A DNA stretch of 64,000 nucleotides from Lamellibrachia columna (Eukaryota > Annelida > Polychaeta > Sabellida > Siboglinidae), in assembly GCA_963662155.1 (NCBI GenBank), contig OY759266.1:3512526-3576525 (forward strand). Reading direction: 5' to 3'. Both the position numbers and the translations under genes were made by a program. The notes below the pieces were generated by a model, which searched no databases, was not told the origin of the DNA, and worked only from the letters and a program-made list of their open reading frames with translations. Positions 12,850-23,070 of this stretch are shown in pieces (positions within the stretch are counted from its first letter, which is position 1; each line of letters opens with the position of its first letter).

Positions 12850-13130
12850 TAACATTTGTTTGTGTTGAAGCTCATCCCCCAGTCCTTTGTTTGTGTTGAA
12901 GCTCATCCCCAGTTCTTTGCTTGTGTTGAAGCTCATCCCCCAGTCCTTTGTTTGTGTTGAAGCTCATCCCCAGTCCTTTGTTTGTGTTGAAGCTCATCGC
13001 CAAGTCCTTTCCTTGTGTTGAAGCTCATCCTCCAGTCCTTTGTTTGTGTTGAAGCTCATCCCCCAGTCCTTTGCTTGTGTTGAAGCTCATCCCCAGTCCT
13101 TTGCTTGTGTTGAAGCCTATCCCCCAGTCC
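12850..13130. repeat. About 31-bp tandem array inside LINE reverse transcriptase
   Basis: About nine to ten units of TTTGTGTTGAAGCTCATCCC plus CCAGTCCT lie in a row, with units of 30-32 bases. On the minus strand each unit encodes part of the LINE sequence around GMSFNTNK, the region downstream of the catalytic block, so the array arose by local amplification of LINE coding sequence. Confidence 0.9.
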
Positions 13131-13546
13131 TTTGTCCACTTCTCTAGTTGCTTTAGGTCGTTTTAGAGAGAGGTGGGATCACTGAATATTCGATTCTTCT
13201 ATATAGTAAGCAGTCACCAGCAAACAGACGTACTTGGGATTTAACAGTCGCTGGTAGATCGTTTATGTGGCACAGGAAGAGCAAAGGGCCTAGTACTGTG
13301 CCTTGTGGGACACCAGAGTCGACGGGTACTTCTTTCGAAGATTTGCCATCCAACACAACTCTCATTGAACGTCCGATCAAGAAGTGTTCTAGCCACTTGA
13401 GTGTGGTCCCTGCCATAGTGTTAGAGTTTGTGAAGGAGTTTCCTGTGGGGGACTGTATCGAATGCCTTGCTGAAATCCAATATTGCCATGTCTACTTGCG
13501 TTCCAGAGTCGAATGAAGAGAAGAGGTCGTGCACGGTGGTCAGGAG

Positions 13547-14152
13547 TTGTGTTTCACAAGAAAAGCCTGCTCTGAACCCATGGTTGAGATGTGTCAGAAT
13601 GTTGTGTTTCACAAGAAAAGCCTGCTCTGAACCCATGGTTGAGATGTGTCAGAATGTTGTGTTTCACAAGAAAAGCCTGCTCTGAACCCATGGCTGAGAT
13701 GTGTCAGAATGTTGTGTTTCACAAGAAAAGCCTGCTCTGAACCCATGGTTGAGATGTGTCAGAATGTTGTGTTTCACAAGAAAAGCCTGCTCTGAACCCA
13801 TGGCTGAGATGTGTCAGAATGTTGTGTTTCACAAGAAAAGCCTGCTCTGAACCCATGGTTGAGATGTGTCAGAATGTTGTGTTTCACAAGAAAAGCCTGC
13901 TCTGAACCCATGGCTGAGATGTGTCAGAATGTTGTGTTTCACAAGAAAAGCCTGCTCTGAACCCATGGTTGAGATGTGTCAGAATGTTGTGTTTCACAAG
14001 AAAAGCCTGCTCTGAACCCATGGCTGAGATGTGTCAGAATGTTGTGTTTCACAAGAAAAGCCTGCTCTGAACCCATGGTTGAGATGTGTCAGAATGTTGT
14101 GTTTCACAAGAAAAGCCTGCTCTGAACCCATGGCTGAGATGTGTCAGAATGT
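13547..14152. repeat. 55-bp tandem array with 110-bp alternating dimer, inside LINE reverse transcriptase
   Basis: Eleven 55-base units, each starting TTGTGTTTCACAAGAAAAGC and ending GTGTCAGAATG, are almost identical. The only regular difference is CATGGTTGAG or CATGGCTGAG. Units 1 and 2 carry T; from unit 3 on the order is C, T, C, T to the end, a dimeric higher-order repeat. On the minus strand the unit corresponds to the HGFRAGFSCETQ block of the LINE reverse transcriptase. Confidence 0.95.
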
Positions 14153-16183
14153 TCTGTTTTTTCGAAGTAGGTCATGAAATGGTGGTAGATGATATGCTCA
14201 AGGAGCTTACATGGGACAGACGTCAGGGAGATGGGACAGTAGATGTGTGTCTCCTTTTTTGAAGACAGCCGACACATTTGCTGTACGCCAGTCTAATGGC
14301 AGGGTGCCCATGTTTAGTGATCTTTGGAAAATGTCAAAGAGTGCCGGGGATAGGGTGTCAGTGCAATTCTTCAGGACGGCATTGGGGATCTGGTCAGGGC
14401 CGCAAGCTTTAAATGGTTTGATTGACTTGCAATTTGCCTACTCCCACTGTGTCTATGGTGATGTCACAAATACTGGGGTGTTGTGGGGGATCAAGGTGCA
14501 GCGGGACGGATCCATCTTCTCTTGTGAAAACACTCTGGAACTGTTCCAAGAGGATCTCTGCCTTCTCCTTACTATCACACACAAACGATCCATTCTTTTT
14601 TAGGGGGGCTACTCCAATGGTGTTTTGTTTCCTACTTTTGGTGTAGCGCCAGAAGGGTTTTTAATTGTTTGTCTGAAGTCCTTCTGAGATAGTATTGTTG
14701 ATGTAGTCCCACTCGGCCTTGCGCAGACTTCTCCTGCATGTTTTCTGCACAAATCTGTAATTTCTCTATTTGTTTGTTTTCTTGGCTTTGCTGTACAATC
14801 ATTTCTTCTGCTTCAGCCATGGGAGGTTACACCGTCTAGAGCTGAGCTGAGAAGGGATGTGTTTGTCAACAGATTTCATTAGCGAGTTCTTAAAGGTAGT
14901 CCAGAGTAATTCTGTATTTGTATCAGAAGTGTACTGTGTACTTGATTTCATCAGACAGATTGCAAAAATCAGCACTGAGGCTACCCCAGTCAACATGAGC
15001 TACCCCAGTCAGCATGCGTTACCCCAGTCAGCATGAGCTAACCCAGTCAGCATGAGTAAATTGGTAGATCTTACTGCATCGTTTCTTTTGGTGTTCGACT
15101 CTTACATCAAAATCAGTAACAACAATATCATGGTCTGATATCAGTAACAACAATATCATGGTCTGATGTTCCTGGCACAGAGGTGGAGTTTGTTACCAAT
15201 GTAGGATTTGTTGTGAAGACGGGATCTAATAACTTGCCTTCTCTAGTGGAGCAAGCGTAGACTTGGGTGAGCTGGACACTTTCTGCTGCGTCTATGAGGG
15301 CTTGTTGACTGGATCGCTCCGAGGCGCAGGTTTTCACGGTGCCTGTGTCCCATGATATATCAGGGCAGTTAAAGTCTCCGCAGAAGATTGTCTGTTTTTG
15401 TTCTGAGTTTGTGGAGGTCTTCTTCGGGGAGCTTTTCAATTCTCATTTGGTTCCTATCAACAGGTTCTTCTTGTTTTGGAGGTGTACTTTGGTCCATAAA
15501 ATTTCGCTGTCGGTATCGAGGTCTGATTCGGCAGATGATACGATGTCCCTATGCACAAGCACAAAGACACCTCCTCCTGTGGTGTTGAAGTCTTTCCTGT
15601 AGGTGGTGTAGTCATCTGGGAACACTTCGCTGGATTTAATGTAGTTGTTTAGCCAAGATTCGCATCCACAAACAATATCTGGTTTTATGTATTTGATGGA
15701 CAAATCTAGATGGGCTCTTTTGTTGACAACACTACGACAGTTCTATAACAGTTCACGCTCATTACGCGTAAATTCTTCTTCTGTGGAATATCAAATGAAG
15801 ATGAGCGTGAACTGGATTTTGTAGATTTTGCTTTCTTGGAGTAATTTGGAGAGGTATTGGACCTTTCCGCTGGGTTATCTGTTGTTTGGTGGTGGGATTT
15901 GGGACTGCTAGTGAATAGGGGGTTGAAGGTAGGAGATAATGATTCTGGAGTGATGTTTTCATTCGCAACGGGTTCATAGAAACTAGGAGATGTCTTGAAG
16001 CTTCGGAAGGTTAATGTTTGACACCTGCAGCATAGCCACTGAACGTTTGAATGTTGTAGCAAGCTATAATCGTTTGTGTATTTTCTATGATTGTTCCGAG
16101 TTACGTGATCTACGTCAATCATCCACATAAGTTTCTTCATACAATACGAATGCTTTGTGAAACCAACAGTGATACCTAATTTC

Positions 16184-16700
16184 TGGGGCATGAAGTATAC
16201 ATCACTGCTACAGCCACTGCCCTACCAAACCTTGACTGGGGTCATAAACTCTTGCAGTGACTGCCTTTCTGGGGCATGAAGTATACATCACTGCTACAGC
16301 CACTGCCCTACCAAACCTTGACTGGGGTCATAAACTCTTGCAGTGACTGCCTTTCTGGGGCATGAAGTATACATCACTGCTACAGCCACTGCCCTACCAA
16401 ACCTTGACTGGGGTCATAAACTCTTGCAGTGACTGCCTTTCTGGGGCATGAAGTATACATCACTGCTACAGCCACTGCCCTACCAAACCTTGACTGGGGT
16501 CATAAACTCTTGCAGTGACTGCCTTTCTGGGGCATGAAGTATACATCACTGCTACAGCCACTGCCCTACCAAACCTTGACTGGGGTCATAAACTCTTGCA
16601 GTGACTGCCTTTCTGGGGCATGAAGTATACATCACTGCTACAGCCACTGCCCTACCAAACCTTGACTGGGGTCATAAACTCTTGCAGTGACTGCCTTTCT
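16184..16700. repeat. 86-bp tandem array, six near-identical copies
   Basis: Six copies of an 86-base unit start TTTCTGGGGCATGAAGTATA and include CTTGACTGGGGTCATAAACT. I saw no difference among them beyond the array edges, which implies recent expansion or homogenisation. The array abuts the 5' end of the recognisable LINE sequence at 16191. Confidence 0.95.
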
Positions 16701-16739
16701 GCTGTGCAACACCGAGCAACTCTGTATTTTGATATCAAT

Positions 16740-17334
16740 GACCTACTGATTGGTTATTATGTTTAGCGTATCTTAAGAGTTAACACATTTTCATTAAATT
16801 AGTTTGGGCAGGCAACTATATAGGAGGGTGGACAACTTCTGAAAGTTGTTGGCCTACTGGCCAATTACTTTTTAGGTGAAGGTCAAACACTGACCAGAGG
16901 GTTGCTCTTGTGATGTCTACCTGGACCTTTGGAGCTGACCGCCCTCTGCTGCAACACATGGGCACGACCTTTGCCCTTTACCCCTCTCCTCTCATTGTCT
17001 CTCTACAATTACAGCATAACATGCCATTATACAGCATGGTTACGTACTTCAACATTTATATATTTCATGCAAGTGATGTTTTTTTGCAACTGGTAAATGA
17101 TACATGGTGAAAACCACATTTCAATTAGACTTTTATGAAGAACTCAACTAAATATTGTGTTATTACTTATTATAGGTACCTGGCTGCTTTATTAAGTGAA
17201 ACGTCTAATTTCACATGACAATAATACCTGATAATAGAAGAATATAGATTATTTTTGATGTTCGACATCATTTCAGATATGTAAACTACACGATATTATT
17301 TTATGCTTGTCTATGCAAAAATATCAAAATCTGT
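16740..17334. other. No gene recognised
   Basis: Spacer in the intron of the minus-strand RRM gene. Short frames lack splice sites or family motifs. Confidence 0.35.
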
Positions 17335-17545
17335 TAAACTCTTCTTGTTAAAATCATTGAAAGAATTGAATTTGATTGCTAGATCAGATAACATATGCTA
17401 TATATATATATATATAGCTGGACCACATTTGCCCCTTTTTCATCAAGTTTTGACTGGATCCGATCAAAAATAATTTAATAGTTTGTCTGGAGAACACTAA
17501 ATAAGACATTTGTACAGTGGATACCAGATAAGATCAATTTCTCAT
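17335..17545. mobile_element. Partial copy of the palindromic MITE family
   Basis: It contains AAAATCATTGAAAGAATTGA, an ATATAT run, TTTGCCCCTTTTTCATCAAG and ATAGTTTGTCTGGAGAAC in the same order as the left half of the element at 10448-11085. Its right edge lies within about 35 bases of the exon at 17578-17745. Confidence 0.6.
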
Positions 17546-17577
17546 GAAATCAATTGAGTAAAATAGCTGTGCCCGAC

Positions 17578-17745
17578 CTGAACACGCAGTGCATACGGTA
17601 ACCGCAGGTCTGCCAGTTGGGGACGGGGTCTGCCTCGACCCGAGCACCTGCAGGGCTTGGCTGTGTCATCCTCAAGGCATTCGGCAGATGCATCAAACAT
17701 GCTGGCGTGAAAGTCATCCTCCCAGAGTCGCCACCTCATTGCCAT
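17578..17745 (-). CDS. RRM-containing protein, upstream exon
   Basis: This 168-base minus-strand exon (56 codons, phase 0 at both ends) lies between a 3' splice site (GTTCTTGTTGTCAG) and a donor of form GTTCAG then GTCGGG. The peptide begins MAMRWRLWEDDFHASMF and ends LADLRLPYALRVQ, with a Cys/Arg/Gly patch in between. Joined to 11112-11668 it reads straight into DDICS without a frame break. The donor GTCGGG is weak. The same frame is open upstream to 17856, so the true 5' end could be an earlier acceptor or the ATG at 17745 could be the start. The roughly 5.9-kb intron between the two exons contains the LINE at 12425-16191 and four arrays. No family assigned. Confidence 0.5.
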
Positions 17746-18094
17746 CTGACAACAAGAACAGGTTCTAGCTCCTACTACTAGTCTATCGAGTTGTACACCA
17801 TCTCGCCCCTGTCTGTATGTCATCATTAATAACATTGTATATGCCGACCTGATCACTGTGATCCACTGGCCAGTGTGTGACTATTCCGCGATACCACCTT
17901 CAACATTATGGTCGCCGTCACAGAAGCAAACTGCATTGTCGCTTTCAAGGCAGTTTTAAAGACAACTTTTCCGTTAACCGTCATAACACTGTATACACAA
18001 CAGCAATGACCTTTTTAATTTATTTATTTTAACATTGTTAACGCATTTACTACCAGTTTTTTCGTAACTACTAGTTTCTCTAGTCTACAGGCAA

Positions 18095-18225
18095 AGAAGG
18101 ATGAATTAAGTTGCCCAAGCTTCCAAATGGTAGGTGGACTCAACCCCGGTCCTCTCGATCGACAGTCCAGCATTTACCCCCCTGCTCCCCCCCAGGTCAC
18201 TGATCGTCTTTACTCGATGCAGAGA
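18095..18225 (-). mobile_element. tRNA-derived SINE fragment
   Basis: On the minus strand this reads as a tRNA-like head with an anticodon-arm-like CTGGACTGTCGATCGAGAGG, a B-box-like GGGGTTGAGTCC (18136-18147), and then GAAGCTTGGGCAACTTAATT. The last motif matches the post-tRNA body of the SINE remnant at 31964-32125 (GAAGCTTGGGCAATTTAGTT). The copy is truncated. Confidence 0.55.
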
Positions 18226-18349
18226 CCAAACCATCAACAAACTGGTGCAGCCTGTGCCAATATTCGGGTTTAGCCAACAAACTATGTAAGTACCATGGCA
18301 CCAGTCACTACTCTCAGACAAATCATTGCAGTTTGTCTGTCTACATATG

Positions 18350-20110
18350 TCACCTTCATGTCACATACCTAGACGGATAAACTGCAGCAGCGGTCGTTGA
18401 TTAGATAATAGTGACAGTATACATGCATCACGATTCTTCTTGGTTAGCGTCTTCTTGTGAAACGTGTATTCAATGTTCGATAATCAAGTATTTCACTAAA
18501 ATACAAATTTTCTAATAAATTATAATCTGTTTGCAATCGATCAATGTGACAATGACAATGAAATAACTATTTGAAATTTAGCATATATTATTTAGATATT
18601 GCATATGGGCACAAGTGTTTTCTGTGAAAACAGCATATTCTATTCATTATATATAGCAAAACACCCCACCATTCACCAGTGTAACCCAGAAAAAAATAAT
18701 TACACATCAGATCTAAATTGCGATTCAGTAAACACCATTCCTGTTTTCCAGCATATATTATCGCCCAAAATCTGGCCCATACTACCATACCCACGCCAAG
18801 GCCAGGGCCAAGTTAACCAGACCTTTACTTCCATGTAACGAAACAGACTTTTAATAACAAACAGTGCCCAAACAAATATGCTAACCGTGATTGTTTTTCC
18901 GGTGCGCCGAAGCAATCGCGTATATATTCCAACCTGTGGCGGTACTCGAACGCGTTCGAAATACACAAATGTAGTGTTGTATTATTCGCCAGAGGCGCCA
19001 CATGCTATTTCTGCCCCATTTCGTGACGTGATGAGGGATCAGCCTACAGTTATATTTCCCACTGGTGACCATGTTAACGTTTTGCATGATTATAAGAAAA
19101 CGGGACCATCAAAAATTCTGAAACTTCTTACCTGCCGTTGTCATGCTGGTCGAGTTTTGTCAAAATCACATATTTCTAACTCTTTTAAAATGGCTGAACG
19201 TGCTATACCCGTCCATGTTTACCAATTTCTGCATGAATTACAAAGCACTTGTGCCTTGTACGTGGCGAAAAAATTGCCAACAATTCTTCCGCCTACTAAA
19301 ATCATCTAAAAATCCACAGTTACACTGTCAACAGATTCTACCAGCAAACATGGCAATGTCCCTGCTCAAAGGCACTTATGTCAGATGATATGAATTTTTA
19401 AAAACTTCCTATATCCAAACTTACAATGACCTACATTCGTAGGCATGATCCCATGAGTGGCTATGTAATGTGGCTAGTGTGTGTTTGTTATGCTATGTAT
19501 AGACGCTTTCTATCCATTAACAGCTCTACAGAAAAACTCTAATTAATAACTTGAAAAGTATTAAAAATTGCTGCATATATCCAGCAGCAAATGTGTAGGC
19601 ATAAATACTATCTTTGCGATGACTTAGAAAACAAAATAATTCCACAGTTGCAATTGCCAATTACTTCCCCCATAACCACATCATTTTATGACCCCCACTC
19701 CCTCCCCGGGGGCCCCATGGGGATGGGTCCACATCCACTATATCTGTCAGAAGGACCTCCTGGGTCACCTTGCAAAGTTTCTTCCGAATTGGCCCTCAAA
19801 TGCGACCGTGCATAAGGCACAGGCAGGCAGACAGACAGACAGGCGGGCATTTTGATTTATAGATTAGATACTAGCATATTTACCCGGCGTTGCACGGGGA
19901 GAAAAGGCAGCCATGGGTGTGTTCCACTGATCTACATTATTATATAGGTCAGTAGTATTTTTAACTGGCCACCACAGACAGCGCTACAATGTTAATATAA
20001 TGTAACAAGTTTTTGTTAACGAAAATGCGTCTTTGGATAGATACAATATTACTATAACGTAGTTAGTGTTTGCTATGCTATGTATTATCTTTCTTTCTAA
20101 ATGTATACAC
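18350..20110. other. Mostly unassigned; moderately CpG-rich block and dispersed-repeat end
   Basis: 18880-19310 is richer in CpG than its surroundings and has an open frame of 143 codons on the plus strand with no recognisable domain. On the minus strand a short ATG-containing segment ends in a consensus donor (GGCAG then GTAAGA at 19131), a candidate first exon. Its phase does not join the exon at 17745. At 19705-19910 is the edge of a dispersed repeat, with CAGACAGACAGACAGGCGGG followed by TACCCGGCGTTGCACGGG. Confidence 0.35.
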
Positions 20111-20583
20111 CCAGATTATGGGCGCATACATAATTAGATTAGCTAATTATGATGTCATCCAGGCATTCGGCTAATTCATAAAATAAGAGTTAACTTTTAT
20201 CAGTTTATATGTCAGACTGAAAAGGCAACAAAAACTAGTGTAGGCAACAAAAACTAATCCGACTCTCGCTCGCCTTCGTGAACTCGCCGTGAAGAGAGTC
20301 TGACCAGAGGACCTCAGAGACGTGGTCTCGCTGTTACCCACTGTCACCACTCCATGTTGTGTAGGCGTTTCTGTGAAGCGCTAGCAGCCAATCAGCGTCA
20401 TTATTGAGATTGTAGAACAACAGTTTGTTTGCCTGATTTAACTTTTCAGTCTGACAGTTTGAAAGTTTAAAGTTAACTCGAATTACATCGTATAAACTGA
20501 TAAAAGTTCATTCTTATTTTATGAATTAGCCAAATGCCCGGATGTCATCGTAATTAGTAAATTATGTATGCACCCAGAATGTG
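20111..20583. mobile_element. Foldback element with about 95-bp inverted repeats
   Basis: The left arm (20111-20209) and the reverse complement of the right arm (20491-20583) share CATACATAATT, GGCTAATTCATAAAATAAGA and ACTTTTATCAGTTTATA in order. A second inverted pair lies just inside (TGTCAGACTGAAAAG and CTTTTCAGTCTGACA). The core is CpG-rich (about 20260-20400) and non-coding. It is likely a non-autonomous DNA transposon; target duplications are not clear. Confidence 0.7.
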
Positions 20584-21931
20584 GAATAATTTCCGTCACA
20601 ATGAAAAGTACACACAGGTGATGATGTGTGCGACAAACGGTGGCGCCTGGATAATCGAGGCTAACGAGATTGAGGCTTCAGTGGATGGCAGCGCCACCTA
20701 ACGACTGTTCACACGAAGCGTTGCACCGGTTGAGTATTGAACAAAAAACGTGATAAGGTGCGTCGGTGTGTTTGCTAAATGATGTTAATTATAATACAGC
20801 AAAATCACTACGTTCTCATTCATTCTATTGCCTAAAATATTGCTGCTGCAACGGTAGTTCTCCATATAAATAGATGAACGAGACTTGCTGGCTGTATTGT
20901 CATTGTTTTATAATTGAAATGTAGGGCGATATTAAGTAGCAAAACGTGAACGTTAAGGATAGGTTATTAAAATCGGGGGCGTTACTGTGGTTCATTGTAT
21001 TTACATAAATGTTTATCGAGTGATCCGTTGATAACCATGTAGTCATTTAATACAAATCTTACAAATTTTACGGTTCTAATTCTAAAGAAATAAGAAAACA
21101 GAATTCAATCACGCCATTTTGATTTTTGTCACAATGGCAATGAAACGAAACAATGTCGGAATGTCCCTGCCCTGGTCGGAATGCTCCAACAGTTCGGCCC
21201 TGATTTTAATGCAGTCTTCTTTATGTTAGGCAGTCACCATCCATTAAGCAGAATCTGCTAGGAAATTTGCTGCACTTTGGGGGGGTTGCAGTTCGTAACA
21301 AATTGATAAAGAACTAAACAGGGGAAATGAAAAGAAAGTATGTTAAACAGGGGGAAGGGTGTGCAAATGTATTAGGGTGTAGGTGAGGTCGGGTGTTTCT
21401 CCTAGGGCGATTTGTTGGTGTGGGACAGTGCTTTGTGATGAGCCCGTGGTGGAACTTGTAGAAGGTGACAAGGCGGGCTTTCTTTCTCCACTGATGGGCT
21501 AATAGACCTATTCTGGACCCAAAACTGGGATCTAAATTCGCAATCTAGCCACATTGGTGTTTAACCATAGGACTTTTACAGTAATCTGTCACCCCGAACA
21601 TCGTATATTTTGCAACAGATTACTAGACTCGTCTATTCAGATTAAATTTGATGCCACTTAAAAAAAATATATAACAATCACCAATAAAATGTTGTAGTTT
21701 AAAATCCAACATGTGATCTAGTGACAGCGTTAAATTTGAAAATTACTTAAAATGCTAAGGCCTTTGCCATAACATCAATATATAATGGGCAGATAATTGT
21801 GAGTAAAACGATTTGAATAGTGGACGTAGTCAAAGCTGCCAAAACTGTTTGTCATGCTATTGTATCACTACCACACTGGCTGTTATAGTAGCCTGCTGCA
21901 CTGACATGGTTAAGCTACAGAACAACTGCAT
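20584..21931. other. No gene recognised; upstream flank of the RRM gene
   Basis: This stretch should contain the promoter or 5' UTR exons of the gene starting at 23071 if they are in the window. I see no TATA box, clear CpG island or convincing exon, so the transcription start is undetermined. Confidence 0.35.
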
Positions 21932-21939
21932 GTGCAACT

Positions 21940-23001
21940 CGGGGCTGGGTCCAATTACAAAACATTATTACAATTACATTAATTTTTTATTTCAATTACA
22001 ATTACAGTAATACTTTTCCAAATCAATTACAATTACACAATTTCAATTACAATTACATTATGTGGAACCAAATATATTCAGCATTTGTTAATTATGTATT
22101 TTTGCGCGTTTTGCTGAATTTCAATATTTTGTACACAATTGATAAACATATATAATGGTAATGTTTGTACATTTTGTTGAATTGTGACTTTGAATTATAC
22201 TAAATAAAAAGATAGCCATTTAAAACATATTTTTATTATATAAAAATACAATGCAATATCCAGACATAATCCTACAGGACATATTCCAATGCAGACATTT
22301 ATCCGTGCGTATTTCTTAAATTTTTCTTTGGAAAATACTAATAATATGGTATGATGTGTTTACTTTGAGGTTGTAGCTCCTGCTCTAAGCTGACATTCTT
22401 AATTGGTCTGCCCTTTGCCTTGTGTGAGTTGGGAATGGGAACAGAGGCCATATAAACGGTCCTTGCCACCTGACCTGTCTCCAACCCACCACAACACAAG
22501 GGGTGTAATTGGCTTGCTAACTCTGCAACATTTCACTGAGCTGATATTTTCTGAAGCAATATCAGGCTACAGGTCTTTCCATGTTGTTTGAATACTAGCT
22601 TAGCCTTTGTATGACAATGTCTGTGCATTGTTTATTGCTTCCTGGCTGTTACCAACTTACTGAAAAGGCTAATTGCTAAGGCTACCCACCACTAGCACCG
22701 CTGACCAGTACCCACCTCTAGCACCACTGACCAGTACCCACCAGACAGTGAATACTGAGACTTAAATATATAAGCAGGTGTTATTATTAGTTTTCAACTC
22801 ATGTGAGACTTAAATTATATTTTTATCGACAATTCATTCAGGTAGTTTGTGATATGAAACGTACTGTAATTGATTGTAATTGAAATAAATTTTCAATTAT
22901 ACAAAATATAACAATTACAGCAACATTTTGAAACCATAATCAATTACAATTACACAATTTTGCTGTAATCAATTACAATTACATAATTGGACCCAGCCCT
23001 G
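21940..23001. mobile_element. hAT-like non-autonomous DNA transposon
   Basis: The element is 1,062 bases. The left terminus CGGGGCTGGGTCCAATTA and the reverse complement of the right terminus, CAGGGCTGGGTCCAATTA, form an 18-base TIR with one mismatch. It is flanked by an 8-base target duplication, GTGCAACT, at 21932-21939 and 23002-23009. CAGGG-type TIRs with 8-bp duplications are characteristic of hAT elements. Both subterminal regions are dense in AATTACAATTAC motifs, possible transposase-binding repeats. I see no transposase reading frame. The right end is 70 bases upstream of the RRM gene start codon. Confidence 0.85.
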
Positions 23002-23070
23002 GTGCAACTGTTTATATTGACAGAAATCATCCCTCACCAGAGTATCAGTGAGTCTCACAGTCCAGTAAAG

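Larger units (their letters stand above)
12425..16191 (-). mobile_element. Decayed LINE with zinc-finger ORF, endonuclease and reverse transcriptase
   Basis: Read from 16191 downwards on the minus strand, the order is as follows. A segment with a zinc-finger end (VQWLCCRCQ) and Ser/Pro-rich linker comes first. An AP-endonuclease-like domain follows, in pieces (IKPDIVCGCESWLN; CGDFNCPDISWDT; SDHDIVVTD). Then comes linker, then reverse transcriptase (LDFSKAFDTVPHRKLL, GVPQGTVLGPLLF, a catalytic block reading LFAGD where FADD is usual), and a C-terminal piece (VKTIVQWNTLSEPQVRPG) near 12440-12540. The domain order is that of Jockey/CR1/L2-type LINEs. The element is broken by many stops and by two internal tandem arrays (12850-13130, 13547-14152), and it sits in the intron between the two minus-strand RRM-gene exons. 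Confidence 0.85.

Noticed and set aside
19131..19144. Short minus-strand first exon (ATG, four codons, then a GTAAGA donor) for the RRM gene at 11112-17745
   Set aside because: The donor is good but the phase meets a stop when joined to the exon at 17745 or to the alternative acceptor further upstream.
18878..19309. 143-codon plus-strand frame
   Set aside because: No domain, atypical composition and no supporting splice sites. Kept only as an unassigned CpG-enriched block.
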